Assembly: GCF_000379185.1 (NCBI RefSeq)
Contig: NZ_KB900737.1
Location: 1-64,000 of the forward strand
From: Capnocytophaga cynodegmi DSM 19736
GTDB taxonomy: Bacteria > Bacteroidota > Bacteroidia > Flavobacteriales > Flavobacteriaceae
Direction of reading: 5' to 3'
DNA length: 64,000 nucleotides
The translations under genes and the position numbers were made by a program. The notes beneath the pieces were generated by a model. The model had not been told where the DNA came from. It did no database searches and worked only from the letters and a program-made list of their open reading frames with translations. Shown here piece after piece: positions 46,410 through 54,930 of this stretch. The stretch's first letter is position 1, and each line of letters starts with the position of its first letter.

Positions 46410-48041
46410 TTATTTTTCTATTTCTCGTAAATTTTCCATTTTCTTTTTCTGTAAGAAGCCATAAATATCTTCCAGATGTTCAGTTACTTTCCCTCCTCCA
46501 AATTCGTACACTTTTGTTACGAGTCCGTCCAGAAAATCGCGATCGTGTGAAACCACAATGAGTGTTCCGTCAAAGTCCAAAAGAGCTTGTTTTAAGATGT
46601 CTTTTGTTCGCATATCAAGGTGATTTGTAGGCTCGTCCAAAATGAGTAAATTCACAGGTTCAAGCAAAAGTTTTATCATCGCAAGACGAGTTCGTTCGCC
46701 ACCAGAAAGCACTTTTACTTTCTTTTCACTTTCTTCCTTGTTAAACATAAAAGCTCCTAAAATGTCACGAATTTTGGTGCGTATGTCTCCGACAGCAATA
46801 TCGTCAATAGTTTGAAATACAGATAGTTCTCCGTTTAACAAAGACGCTTGATTTTGAGCGAAATAGCCAATTTGCACGTTATGACCCAATGACAATGTCC
46901 CATTGTAGTCAATTTCTCGCATAATACATTTTACAAGCGTTGATTTTCCTTCTCCATTTCGCCCAACAAAAGCTACTTTTTCGCCTCGTTTGATGGTGAA
47001 ATTCACATTTGAAAAAATTTGTTTTTCCCCATAAGTTTTTTCCAAATCTTCAGCGATGACAGGGTAATTTCCTGAACGAGGAGAAGGCGGGAATTTTAAT
47101 TTCAAAGCCGAGGTGTCTTCTTGGTCAACTTCTATAATTTGCAGTTTTTCAAGCATTTTTACTCTCGATTGTACTTGTAATGTTTTGGAATAAGTGCCTT
47201 TGAAACGTTCGATAAATTCTTTGGTCTCGGTAATCATTTTTTGTTGTTCATCATATTGTTTTTGTTGCTGAGCTCGGCGTTCTTTCCGCAATTCAAGATA
47301 ATGAGAATACTTTGCTTTGTAATCGTAAATTCGACCCATCGTCACTTCAATGGTACGATTCGTTACGTTATTTACAAAGGCTCTGTCGTGAGAGATAAGT
47401 ACCACAGCTTTGGCAGAATTAATCAAAAAATCTTCAAACCATTCGATGGAGTTAATATCAAGATGGTTCGTAGGCTCGTCAAGAAGTAGTAATTCAGGAT
47501 TTTGAAGTAGCAATTTTCCTAATTCGATGCGCATTCGCCAACCGCCACTAAATTCATTTGTTTGTCGGTGGAAATCGTTACGAGTGAAGCCCAAACCAAG
47601 CAGAGTTTTTTCGATTTTTTCTTCAAAATTAGTATCTTCTATGCCATAAAATTTCTCACTTAAAGATGAAACTTCTTCTATGAGTTTCATATATTCATCA
47701 GACTCATAATCAGTGCGAATAGTAAGTTCTTGATTAATTTCATCAATGCGTTTTTCCATTGATTGAATTGCGGTAAAGGCTTTTGCAACTTGTTCAAAAA
47801 CAGTGCAATTATCGTCCATAATCAGATGTTGTGGCAAATATGCGATTGTAAAATCTTTAGGCATACTAACATTTCCTCGTGTAGCTTCGCGTTCACCAGC
47901 CAAAATTTTAAGTAAAGTAGATTTTCCTGCACCATTTTTCCCCATTAGAGCAATGCGGTCATTAGGATTGATGGCGAAGGAAACATCGGAGAAGAGTGTG
48001 GTGCCTCCAAATTCAACACATAGGCTATTCGCTGTAATCAT
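46410..48041 (-). CDS. ABC-F family ATPase (ribosome-associated)
   Basis: The 543 residues hold two ABC domains in one chain and no membrane segments. Walker A motifs are GKNGAGKSTLLK (about 35) and GRNGEGKSTLVK (about 355); signatures are FSGGWRMRIELG and LSGGERTRLAM; Walker B segments LLLLDEPTNHLD and LLILDEPTNHLD both keep the catalytic Glu. The linker between them is Lys/Arg/Gln-rich (about 240-310). The pattern fits the YbiT/Uup-type translation factors, which act at the ribosomal E site. Resistance function is not indicated. Confidence 0.93.
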   Translation of the reverse strand: MITANSLCVEFGGTTLFSDVSFAINPNDRIALMGKNGAGKSTLLKILAGEREATRGNVSMPKDFTIAYLPQHLIMDDNCTVFEQVAKAFTAIQSMEKRIDEINQELTIRTDYESDEYMKLIEEVSSLSEKFYGIEDTNFEEKIEKTLLGLGFTRNDFHRQTNEFSGGWRMRIELGKLLLQNPELLLLDEPTNHLDINSIEWFEDFLINSAKAVVLISHDRAFVNNVTNRTIEVTMGRIYDYKAKYSHYLELRKERRAQQQKQYDEQQKMITETKEFIERFKGTYSKTLQVQSRVKMLEKLQIIEVDQEDTSALKLKFPPSPRSGNYPVIAEDLEKTYGEKQIFSNVNFTIKRGEKVAFVGRNGEGKSTLVKCIMREIDYNGTLSLGHNVQIGYFAQNQASLLNGELSVFQTIDDIAVGDIRTKIRDILGAFMFNKEESEKKVKVLSGGERTRLAMIKLLLEPVNLLILDEPTNHLDMRTKDILKQALLDFDGTLIVVSHDRDFLDGLVTKVYEFGGGKVTEHLEDIYGFLQKKKMENLREIEK

Positions 48042-48118
48042 TTTATTTCTTTTTTAAATATTTAAGATATTGTTATTCAGTTTTTTAATAATCGAAAAGT
48101 ACTTCTTAAACCGAAGGG

Positions 48119-48126
48119 CAAAGATA
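48119..48126 (-). promoter_or_regulatory. putative -7 promoter box for the ABC-F gene
   Basis: Reads TATCTTTG on the minus strand, an exact TAnnTTTG match about 78 bp upstream of the start. Confidence 0.5.
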
Positions 48127-48229
48127 ATTTTATTATTCTGAATTAAAAATGAATAAGTAATATCAATTTTGGTATAATTTTTTTCTGTATTTGAAAGTGA
48201 AAAGTTATTAAAATTTCTTTACATTTGCA

Positions 48230-48237
48230 CCTCATAT
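48230..48237 (+). promoter_or_regulatory. putative -7 promoter box (TACATTTG) for hemH
   Basis: Exact TAnnTTTG match 21 bp upstream of the hemH ATG. Confidence 0.5.
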
Positions 48238-48257
48238 TTATAAAATAGGGAAATTAT

Positions 48258-49283
48258 ATGTCAAAAGGAGTTTTGTTGGTTAATTTAGGTTCTCCTGATT
48301 CAACTAAGGTATCTGATGTAAGGCGATATTTGGATGAATTTTTGATGGATAGTAGGGTGATTGATCTTCCATATCTTTTGAGGGTACTTATTGTTCGTGG
48401 AATTATTTTGAGGGTAAGACCTAAAAAATCGGCGAAAGCCTACAAAAAAATATGGTGGGAGGAAGGCTCTCCTCTAATTGTTATAACAGAAAGATTGGTA
48501 GCGAAGTTACAGAAGCAAGTTTCTGTGCCTGTGCAGATTGCTATGCGTTACGGAAATCCAAGTATAGAGTTTGGTTTACAGCAACTTAGGGAGAAAGGAG
48601 TTACTGAAGTTCTTTTGTTACCAATGTATCCACAATACGCTATGGCAACTACTGAAACTGTGGAGGTACTAACAGAAAAACTCATCAAAACGAAATTCAA
48701 GGAAATGACATTAACTAAATTTCCTGCGTTTTACAATCGCTCTGAGTATGTTGATGCACTTGCAAAAGTGACAAAAACACACTTAAATGGGTATAATTTT
48801 GACCACTTGCTTTTCTCGTATCACGGTGTGCCTGAGCGGCATTTATGGAAAACAGTAAAGACAGATAATCATAAAAAAATTACTGAAGGGAAATATTGCT
48901 GTGACCCAAAATCAGATGAAGCAGAACGTTGTTATAGAACACATTGTTTCGAAACTACACGTCAGTTAGTGGAGCGTTTGCAATTAACCAGAAGCCAATA
49001 TTCACAGGCTTTTCAATCTCGCTTAGGAATTGATAAGTGGTTGGAGCCCTTCACCTCTGATAGAGTTGTAGAACTTGCCCGTAGCGGAGTGAGAAAGTTG
49101 GCGGTCATAACTCCAGCTTTTGTAGCAGATTGTATTGAAACTCTTGAAGAAATAGAAATGGAGGCTGGAAAAGAATTTTTGGAAAATGGAGGTGAAGAGT
49201 TTAAAATGATTCCGTGTTTGAATGATGATGATGCGTGGGTTTATGCAATTGCAACGTGGATTCATCGATGGGAAAAACGATAA
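48258..49283 (+). CDS. hemH: ferrochelatase
   Basis: The 341 residues match HemH: KGVLLVNLGSPDS at the N-terminus, LPMYPQYAMATTETV (about 121), the catalytic His in FSYHGVPERHL (about 190), and a C-terminal TPAFVADCIETLEEIEMEA (about 282) with the conserved Glu residues. Cys residues in YCCDPKSDEAERCYRTHC (about 211) may be structural. It inserts Fe(II) into protoporphyrin IX. hemG follows after 15 bp, so the last two haem steps are co-transcribed. Confidence 0.96.
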   Translation: MSKGVLLVNLGSPDSTKVSDVRRYLDEFLMDSRVIDLPYLLRVLIVRGIILRVRPKKSAKAYKKIWWEEGSPLIVITERLVAKLQKQVSVPVQIAMRYGNPSIEFGLQQLREKGVTEVLLLPMYPQYAMATTETVEVLTEKLIKTKFKEMTLTKFPAFYNRSEYVDALAKVTKTHLNGYNFDHLLFSYHGVPERHLWKTVKTDNHKKITEGKYCCDPKSDEAERCYRTHCFETTRQLVERLQLTRSQYSQAFQSRLGIDKWLEPFTSDRVVELARSGVRKLAVITPAFVADCIETLEEIEMEAGKEFLENGGEEFKMIPCLNDDDAWVYAIATWIHRWEKR

Positions 49284-49298
49284 AAGTAAGATTACATT

Positions 49299-49823
49299 AT
49301 GGAAAAATCAGTAATAATATATGCTTCTGTAGATGGGCAAACAAAGAAAATATGTGACCATATCAATGGTGTTTTGCTTTCAAGAAAACAAGATGTAAAA
49401 TTGGTTTCTATTGCTGATTTTCGAGATAATTTGAATGATTTTGACAAAATAATTTTGGCATCAAGTATTCGGTATGGAAAACATAATCAGGATATTATAA
49501 ATCTGATAAATGAAAATTACGAATTGCTCAATGCTAAAAAATCTGCTTTCATTTCAGTGAATTTAGTGGCCAGGAAAGAGGAAAAAAGACAAGCACATAC
49601 AAATCCTTATGTAGTTAAATTTTTGAATAAAATAAAGTGGAAACCAACTATGGTTGAAGTTTTTGCGGGTAAAATTAACTATAAGATTTATGGCTTTTTT
49701 GATAAGTTGATTATAAAACTTATTATGGTAATCACTAAAGGCCCTACAAATTCTGATGCAGAAATAGAATATACCAATTGGGATAATGTTACAGCTTTTA
49801 CAGAGAAATTTTCTGAAATGTAG
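49299..49823 (+). CDS. hemG: menaquinone-dependent protoporphyrinogen oxidase (HemG, flavodoxin type)
   Basis: The product has 174 residues. It starts MEKSVIIYASVDGQTKKI, where the SVDGQT loop binds FMN phosphate as in flavodoxins, with ASSIRYGKHNQDI (about 52) as the second FMN loop and an insertion at about 105-150 (KIKWKPTMVEVFAGKI, FDKLIIKLIMVITKG) characteristic of HemG. It oxidises protoporphyrinogen IX using menaquinone. Next to hemH, which consumes its product, and consistent with menB in the same window. Confidence 0.9.
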   Translation: MEKSVIIYASVDGQTKKICDHINGVLLSRKQDVKLVSIADFRDNLNDFDKIILASSIRYGKHNQDIINLINENYELLNAKKSAFISVNLVARKEEKRQAHTNPYVVKFLNKIKWKPTMVEVFAGKINYKIYGFFDKLIIKLIMVITKGPTNSDAEIEYTNWDNVTAFTEKFSEM

Positions 49824-49886
49824 TGCTTGAATCTTCTTTCACCATAAATAAAAATAGAATTTATATTTATATTTAATCTAAATAAC

Positions 49887-49894
49887 TATATTTG
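49887..49894 (+). promoter_or_regulatory. putative -7 promoter box (TATATTTG)
   Basis: Exact TAnnTTTG match 22 bp upstream of the ankyrin-repeat gene. Confidence 0.5.
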
Positions 49895-49915
49895 CACCAT
49901 TAATTTTTAAATTGA

Positions 49916-51400
49916 ATGGTGATGAAAAGAGTTATCTTCTTTTTATGTTTTTTTGTGCCTGGTTTCTTATTAGCACAGAAAAATATTTTTTTGAGTAATG
50001 ATTATTGGAAAACAAAGCCTACTGTTGAACAAGTAAAGCAAAAAATAGCAGAAGGGAATAATCCTACTGAGTTGAATGAGAGAGCGTATGATGCTGTTTC
50101 ACTGGCTATTAATAATGGAACTCCTTATGAAACTATACTTTTTTTACTTTCTCTGGAAGGAAATGAAGTTGATAAACTTACTCACGATAAACGTACTTAC
50201 TTGTTTTGGGCAGCATTTCAGAATAACTTACCTTTAATCAATTACTTACTACAAAAAGGTGCAGATGTTAATGTGAAAGATTCTCATATGTACACACCTC
50301 TTCTTTTCGCTGCCGTGCGTGGAAATATAAATACTGAACTTTATGATATTCTGATAAATAAAGGAGCAAATATTAACGAAAAAAATGAAAATGGAGCTAA
50401 TGCATTGCTTTTAGCAATTCCTCATATGAAAGATTTGAAAGAGGCTCAGTATTTTATAAAAAAAGGATTATCGCTTAAAAGTATTGATAACAATGGAGAT
50501 GATGCTCTCTTTTATGCTGCAAGAAATGGTAATCAAAAGATAATCAATCAGTTGATTAAAAAAGGATTAAATCCTAAAACCTTAAATAATAAAGGACAAA
50601 ACTTGATGTTTGCAGCAGCAGAAGGCTCAAGAAAGAAAACCAATAATTTGGAATTTTTTAAATATATTGAGAGCTTAGGAGTGAGTCCCAATCAAAAAGA
50701 TAAGGAAGGATTAACACCTCTTTTTACGCTTTCATCTCGTCATAAAGACATCGCTGTTCTAAATTATTTTCTTGACAAAGGAAATTCTGTAAATCAGTTA
50801 GATAAAGAAGGGAATACTCCTCTAATTAATGCTTCATCTAGAAATTCACTTGAGGTTGTTTCTCTTTTGGAGAATAAATCGTCTAATATCAATGCAACTA
50901 ATAGTCAAGGGCATTCTGCTTTAACTTCGGCGGTTGCCAGAAATACTTCCGATGTTGTTTCTTATTTAATCAAAAAAGGAGCAGATATAAACGTAAAAGA
51001 TGTTAAAGGAAATACATTAGTATATTATCTGTTAGAGAGTTATACACCAAGAGACATTAAAAAGTTTGATGAAAAATGGAACATTTTAACAGAAAAAGGA
51101 TTGAATTTTGCTCAAAACCAGGAAAAAGGAAACAACATATATCATTTGGCAGTTGATAAGGCAGACCTAAATTTATTACAAAAAGTAGTCTCCGTAAATG
51201 TTGATATCAATGTAAAAAACCAAGATGGACTCACCCCATTACACAAGGCTGCAATGACGGCTAAGAACTTGGATATCATCAAATTTTTGTTGGAAAAAGA
51301 AGCTAATAAAACCATTACAACAGATTTTGAAGAAACTGCGTACGATTTAGCTAAAGAAAATGAAGCTCTAAAGGATAAGGATATTAATTTTTTAAAATAG
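49916..51400 (+). CDS. exported ankyrin-repeat protein
   Basis: The 494 residues begin with a signal peptide (about 1-20, ends LLAQ; a second in-frame ATG lies at 49922). The rest is about ten ankyrin repeats of about 33 residues, recognisable by repeated TPL..A...G and LL.KGADVN elements (LINYLLQKGADVNVKD, SYLIKKGADINVKD, GLTPLHKAAMTAKNLD). Ankyrin arrays bind partner proteins; no enzyme domain is present. It is followed after 6 bp by the DUF2271 gene, so the two probably act together in the periplasm. Confidence 0.88.
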   Translation: MVMKRVIFFLCFFVPGFLLAQKNIFLSNDYWKTKPTVEQVKQKIAEGNNPTELNERAYDAVSLAINNGTPYETILFLLSLEGNEVDKLTHDKRTYLFWAAFQNNLPLINYLLQKGADVNVKDSHMYTPLLFAAVRGNINTELYDILINKGANINEKNENGANALLLAIPHMKDLKEAQYFIKKGLSLKSIDNNGDDALFYAARNGNQKIINQLIKKGLNPKTLNNKGQNLMFAAAEGSRKKTNNLEFFKYIESLGVSPNQKDKEGLTPLFTLSSRHKDIAVLNYFLDKGNSVNQLDKEGNTPLINASSRNSLEVVSLLENKSSNINATNSQGHSALTSAVARNTSDVVSYLIKKGADINVKDVKGNTLVYYLLESYTPRDIKKFDEKWNILTEKGLNFAQNQEKGNNIYHLAVDKADLNLLQKVVSVNVDINVKNQDGLTPLHKAAMTAKNLDIIKFLLEKEANKTITTDFEETAYDLAKENEALKDKDINFLK

Positions 51401-51406
51401 AAATAT

Positions 51407-51886
51407 ATGAAAATCAGATATTTTATATGGATTTTAGTGGTTATTTTTGTTGGTTTTTCTTTCACAAAACAGCAGCCCACCACCAAATACAAATGTATGA
51501 TTCAGCTTACAAATTATGAGGGAGAGGGAGCTTACATTGTAGTGTCGTTGATTAATCCGCAAGGTAAATATGAAAAAACATTGCAAGTGCTGGGTGATGA
51601 CCCTGAGTGGTATAGTGATTTGATTGAATGGTGGAAATTCTATGGCAAACGACAAACTATTGACGCCATTACAGGAGCTACCATCAGCGGAGGAGAAAGG
51701 GCAATTAAAGTTATTGAAATTGAAGATGATAAAATCAACAAAGGATATAAAATTCGTTTTGAAACCGCAGTGGAAGACCAAAAGTATCACGCAACAGATG
51801 TGGAGTTTGAACTCACTTCCGAAAGTGTGAAAAGTAAAGTTGATGGGAAAGGGTACATCCGTTATGTAAGAATGATACCAAACTAA
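51407..51886 (+). CDS. DUF2271-family exported protein with a flavinylation-type motif
   Basis: The 159 residues open with a hydrophobic signal (about 1-20). The sequence DAITGATISGG (residues 86-96) matches the Dxx(S/T)GA(S/T) acceptor at which ApbE flavin transferase attaches FMN to the second Thr/Ser, here Thr92. DUF2271 proteins are known associates of extracytoplasmic flavinylated redox systems. A role in periplasmic electron transfer is therefore likely, but no PepSY or ApbE gene is in the window. A terminator follows. Confidence 0.8.
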   Translation: MKIRYFIWILVVIFVGFSFTKQQPTTKYKCMIQLTNYEGEGAYIVVSLINPQGKYEKTLQVLGDDPEWYSDLIEWWKFYGKRQTIDAITGATISGGERAIKVIEIEDDKINKGYKIRFETAVEDQKYHATDVEFELTSESVKSKVDGKGYIRYVRMIPN

Positions 51887-51901
51887 AATTCAGAAAATAA
51901 A

Positions 51902-51936
51902 AAAATGGGAATCAAGAAACCACGATTCCCATTTTT
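51902..51936. terminator. bidirectional rho-independent terminator
   Basis: Stem AAAATGGGAATC (51902-51913) / GATTCCCATTTT (51924-51935) with a 10-base loop, between convergent genes. Confidence 0.88.
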
Positions 51937-51953
51937 AATTTAACCACCAATAA

Positions 51954-52946
51954 TTACTTTACAAATGTAATAGATTTTATAATAGATTCTAATTCAAATA
52001 AATAATCTCTTTTATCAGTCATAGGGGCCGAAACAAATCCTTCAATAACTACCAAACGATTATTAGGTTCGTCCTCGATAATGTAATTTACGTAAGGTCC
52101 GCCCAGTAAGAAGTTCTTAACTTCCCATAATCCTTTACTTTCAATGGCTTTGCGGTCTTTAATTGTAGTGTTATAAATGCTTGGAGCAAAGGCAGATTCT
52201 GAAATCATATACATTCCTTCTTCTCGTCCAGGTATATAGCGTTTTCCGATAGAATCTCGCATTTTAACAATTGCTTCCGAACGAATATCTCCTTCAGGAA
52301 TGCTATTAGGTGGCATTTCGTAAATGATAATATTTGCGGTTCCTCCTTTTATTTGTCGTTCTATCCAGAAGAAATTATTTTCTTTTTTTACGATTTTATA
52401 AACAGATGGCATCATTAGTTTTAAACCTAATTTTTCTTCAATGTCTCTTTCTTTGTTTAAAGCTTTTTGGAAGCGGAGTTGGTTTTCTCTGATGTCATTT
52501 TCTTTAAATTCTCTTACGATTTTTGAAAAATGTTCTTGTATTTCGCAGGTAATATCGCGGTTTGTTTTTCCTCGAATGACGCCAATTCGCTGCGGTTTAG
52601 CGAAAAGATTTTCTTTTATCACCACATTATTAATGGAATCTTTTTCTATAATTAAGATATTTCTGCTGTTTCGAGTGTTATTTGTAAATATTTCTGGAGG
52701 AATTTGATGTAATGAAAAAATAGGTTCCTCTGTTGAAAGTCCTTCTACTGGCGAGGCAAAATATTTGCGAATGGTATCTCCCACAGTACCTTTCCATAAG
52801 GTATTGTCAATCACTACAGCAAGTGAATTTATTTGTCCGTTGGATTGAGGTAAATAAATCTCTTCGCTACCTTTATTTTTATTTGATGTGTCTTGACAAG
52901 AAATTAATAAAAATGTTCCAATGATAAAAAATATTAATTGTTTCAT
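51954..52946 (-). CDS. DUF4837 family lipoprotein
   Basis: The 330-residue lipoprotein has its signal ending LLISC (Cys about 17). The next residues (QDTSNK) lack the Lys-Asp/Glu pattern of surface-exported lipoproteins, so a periplasmic location is likely. The family signature regions INSLAVVIDNTLWKGTVGD and FLLGGPYVNYIIEDEPNNRL are present. DUF4837 is widespread in Bacteroidota with no known function. It is divergent from the downstream hydrolase gene. Confidence 0.82.
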   Translation of the reverse strand: MKQLIFFIIGTFLLISCQDTSNKNKGSEEIYLPQSNGQINSLAVVIDNTLWKGTVGDTIRKYFASPVEGLSTEEPIFSLHQIPPEIFTNNTRNSRNILIIEKDSINNVVIKENLFAKPQRIGVIRGKTNRDITCEIQEHFSKIVREFKENDIRENQLRFQKALNKERDIEEKLGLKLMMPSVYKIVKKENNFFWIERQIKGGTANIIIYEMPPNSIPEGDIRSEAIVKMRDSIGKRYIPGREEGMYMISESAFAPSIYNTTIKDRKAIESKGLWEVKNFLLGGPYVNYIIEDEPNNRLVVIEGFVSAPMTDKRDYLFELESIIKSITFVK

Positions 52947-53056
52947 AAGAGGTAGTTAATTTTATAATATTTTCATAGCCAAAATCGTTCCAAAGTCGAT
53001 TTTTTTAGATAGAATTTACTATAAAAACAACACAAAATATTTTTTTTCAATGTTAA

Positions 53057-53086
53057 TTGCTGATTGTTAATTATTTCCTATCTTTG
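53057..53086 (+). promoter_or_regulatory. promoter with -33 TTG and -7 TATCTTTG
   Basis: TTG at 53057-53059 and TATCTTTG at 53079-53086 are separated by 19 bp, a full match to the Bacteroidota promoter layout. It precedes the hydrolase gene starting at 53125. Confidence 0.65.
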
Positions 53087-53124
53087 CAGAGTTTGAAAAA
53101 TAATATAATTTTAGTAGTTTGTTA

Positions 53125-53895
53125 ATGGAAATACTACATTCACAGATTATTGGTCAGGGTAAACCTCTTTTTATTCTGCACGGATTTTTAGGAATGTCCG
53201 ATAATTGGAAAACTTTAGGACTCAAATATGCAGAAGAAGGATTTGAAGTGCATTTGATTGACCAACGAAATCACGGTCATAGTTTTCATTCTGAGGAATT
53301 TAACTATCCTATTTTGGCGGAAGATTTAAAGCGTTACGCACAATCGAAATCCATCACTGAGTTTGATTTGATAGGACATTCGATGGGAGGAAAAACAGCA
53401 ATGCTTTTTGCTACTGAAAATCCAAAGATGGTTCGCTCATTGGTGGTAGCTGATATTGCCCCGAAGTACTATCCGCCACATCATAGAGAAATTTTGAAAG
53501 GATTATTGTCTATTGATTTTGAGAATGTTAAATCTCGTTCGGAGGCTGATAATCAATTGGCGTTATATGTTAGTGAAGCTTCTGTCCGTCAGTTTCTGTT
53601 AAAAAATTTGTATTGGGAGACGCGTGAAAAGTTAGGATTACGAATGAATTTGAATGCTTTGATGGAGAATGAATCTGAAATCGGTGTAGAATTGCCAAAA
53701 AACAATACTTTTGCAGGAAAAACATTGTTTCTTAAGGGTGAGTTTTCAGAATATGTAATGCCTGAAGATGAGTCACTTATAAAAGCTCATTTTCCGAATG
53801 CAAAAATTGAAATGATTTCAAAATCAGGACATTGGCTTCACGCTCAAAACCCAACCGAATTTTTGGCAAGAACTTTGAGTTTTTTTAATTCTTAA
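53125..53895 (+). CDS. alpha/beta hydrolase (YbfF-like esterase)
   Basis: The ATG at 53125 is preferred over a TTG two codons upstream. The 256-residue product has the alpha/beta-hydrolase fold: oxyanion-hole HGFLGMSDNW (about 21), nucleophile Ser in GHSMGGKTAM (about 90), an acid near residues 205-215, and the catalytic His in SGHWLHAQNP (about 233). DQRNHGHS (about 49) is typical of YbfF and related acyl esterases. The substrate cannot be deduced. It starts a run of four genes (through rluD) on the same strand with short gaps. Confidence 0.9.
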   Translation: MEILHSQIIGQGKPLFILHGFLGMSDNWKTLGLKYAEEGFEVHLIDQRNHGHSFHSEEFNYPILAEDLKRYAQSKSITEFDLIGHSMGGKTAMLFATENPKMVRSLVVADIAPKYYPPHHREILKGLLSIDFENVKSRSEADNQLALYVSEASVRQFLLKNLYWETREKLGLRMNLNALMENESEIGVELPKNNTFAGKTLFLKGEFSEYVMPEDESLIKAHFPNAKIEMISKSGHWLHAQNPTEFLARTLSFFNS

Positions 53896-53911
53896 ATATA
53901 AAATATTGATT

Positions 53912-54265
53912 ATGAAGTATATCGTAAGTTTGCTTGTTACGGCTGTTATTGTCTTTCTATTAGGGAATGTACTTCCTATTGCGAAGATTTCAGACTATTT
54001 TTCTGCTATTTTGGTGGCTTTTGTATTATCCATTTTAAATGTTTTGGTGAAGCCTGTCTTACAAATTATCTCTATTCCTATCACAATCATTACGTTAGGA
54101 CTTTTTTTGTTCGTTATCAATGCAATAATTATTTTATTGGCTGCAGAACTAGTAAATGGTTTTGAGGTAAGCGGATTTTTTGGTGCTTTGCTTTTCAGCC
54201 TCTGTTTATCGTTGGTTCAATCGGTTGCTTTCAGATTGATGGAAGATAACAAATCACGCAGATAA
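53912..54265 (+). CDS. phage-holin-like (YvlD family) membrane protein
   Basis: The ATG at 53912 is chosen over a TTG at 53906. The 117 residues contain four predicted membrane helices (about 1-20, 26-48, 52-80, 85-108) and the YvlD signature VLSILNVLVKPVLQIISIPITIITLG-like segment in the second helix pair. Despite the family name it is not near phage genes. Its role is unknown; relatives act in envelope stress responses. Confidence 0.85.
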   Translation: MKYIVSLLVTAVIVFLLGNVLPIAKISDYFSAILVAFVLSILNVLVKPVLQIISIPITIITLGLFLFVINAIIILLAAELVNGFEVSGFFGALLFSLCLSLVQSVAFRLMEDNKSRR

Positions 54266-54305
54266 TGGCTATTTTTGTGCAACTTTCTGCCTAAATTAAA
54301 TATTT

Positions 54306-54929
54306 ATGTTAAAAAATATTGTAAAAAATCCGAAAATAAAAAGCATATTTTTCCATTTGTCCTTAGCTGTTTTGGCTCTCGTGATTTTAGCATTTCTGGT
54401 ATTGAAATTCTTGAAAGTATGGACAAATCACGGAGAATATGTCGTGGTTCCAGACTTAACAAAGAAAACACTAACTGAAGTAGAATTCATTTTGAAAGAA
54501 AATAATTTGCGTTATGAAGTGCTTGACTCAACAAATTATGACCCAAAATTTCCAGCTTTTTCAGTTATTAGCCAAAGTCCAGAACCCACAGAGCACGTTA
54601 AGGAAAACAGAAAAATTTACTTAACGATTAATCCTTCGGGGTATCGAAAAGTAAGCGTTCCAAAGATAATTCAAATTACGCGTCGTAGTGCCGAAGCAAC
54701 TTTAAAATCTGTTGGACTTGATGTGGGCACGATTACCTATGTTGATGATATAGGGAAAGATATGGTTCTTGAGCTTTCGCACAAAGGAAAAAAAATCGAA
54801 CCAGGAGAACAATTGATGAAAACTTCAAAAATTGATTTGATTTGCGGAAATGGACTGGAAAATATGGGAGTTTCTGACTCAATTCCCAACACAAAAGAAA
54901 TTGTTATCCCTGTAGAAGATTTGGAATAA
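54306..54929 (+). CDS. membrane-anchored PASTA-domain protein
   Basis: The 207 residues have a single membrane helix (about 17-38), then at least two PASTA domains (about 44-112 with VVVPDLTKKTLTEVEFIL, and about 116-182 with VPKIIQITRRSAEATLKSVGL). No kinase or transpeptidase domain is attached, so it is a stand-alone PASTA protein facing the periplasm, possibly binding peptidoglycan. It is followed by rluD with a 1-bp gap, an arrangement common in this phylum. Confidence 0.9.
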   Translation: MLKNIVKNPKIKSIFFHLSLAVLALVILAFLVLKFLKVWTNHGEYVVVPDLTKKTLTEVEFILKENNLRYEVLDSTNYDPKFPAFSVISQSPEPTEHVKENRKIYLTINPSGYRKVSVPKIIQITRRSAEATLKSVGLDVGTITYVDDIGKDMVLELSHKGKKIEPGEQLMKTSKIDLICGNGLENMGVSDSIPNTKEIVIPVEDLE

Positions 54930-54930
54930 G

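Noticed and set aside
53912-54265. Prophage holin
   Set aside because: The YvlD-type protein has no neighbouring lysis or phage structural genes and lies in a housekeeping gene string.
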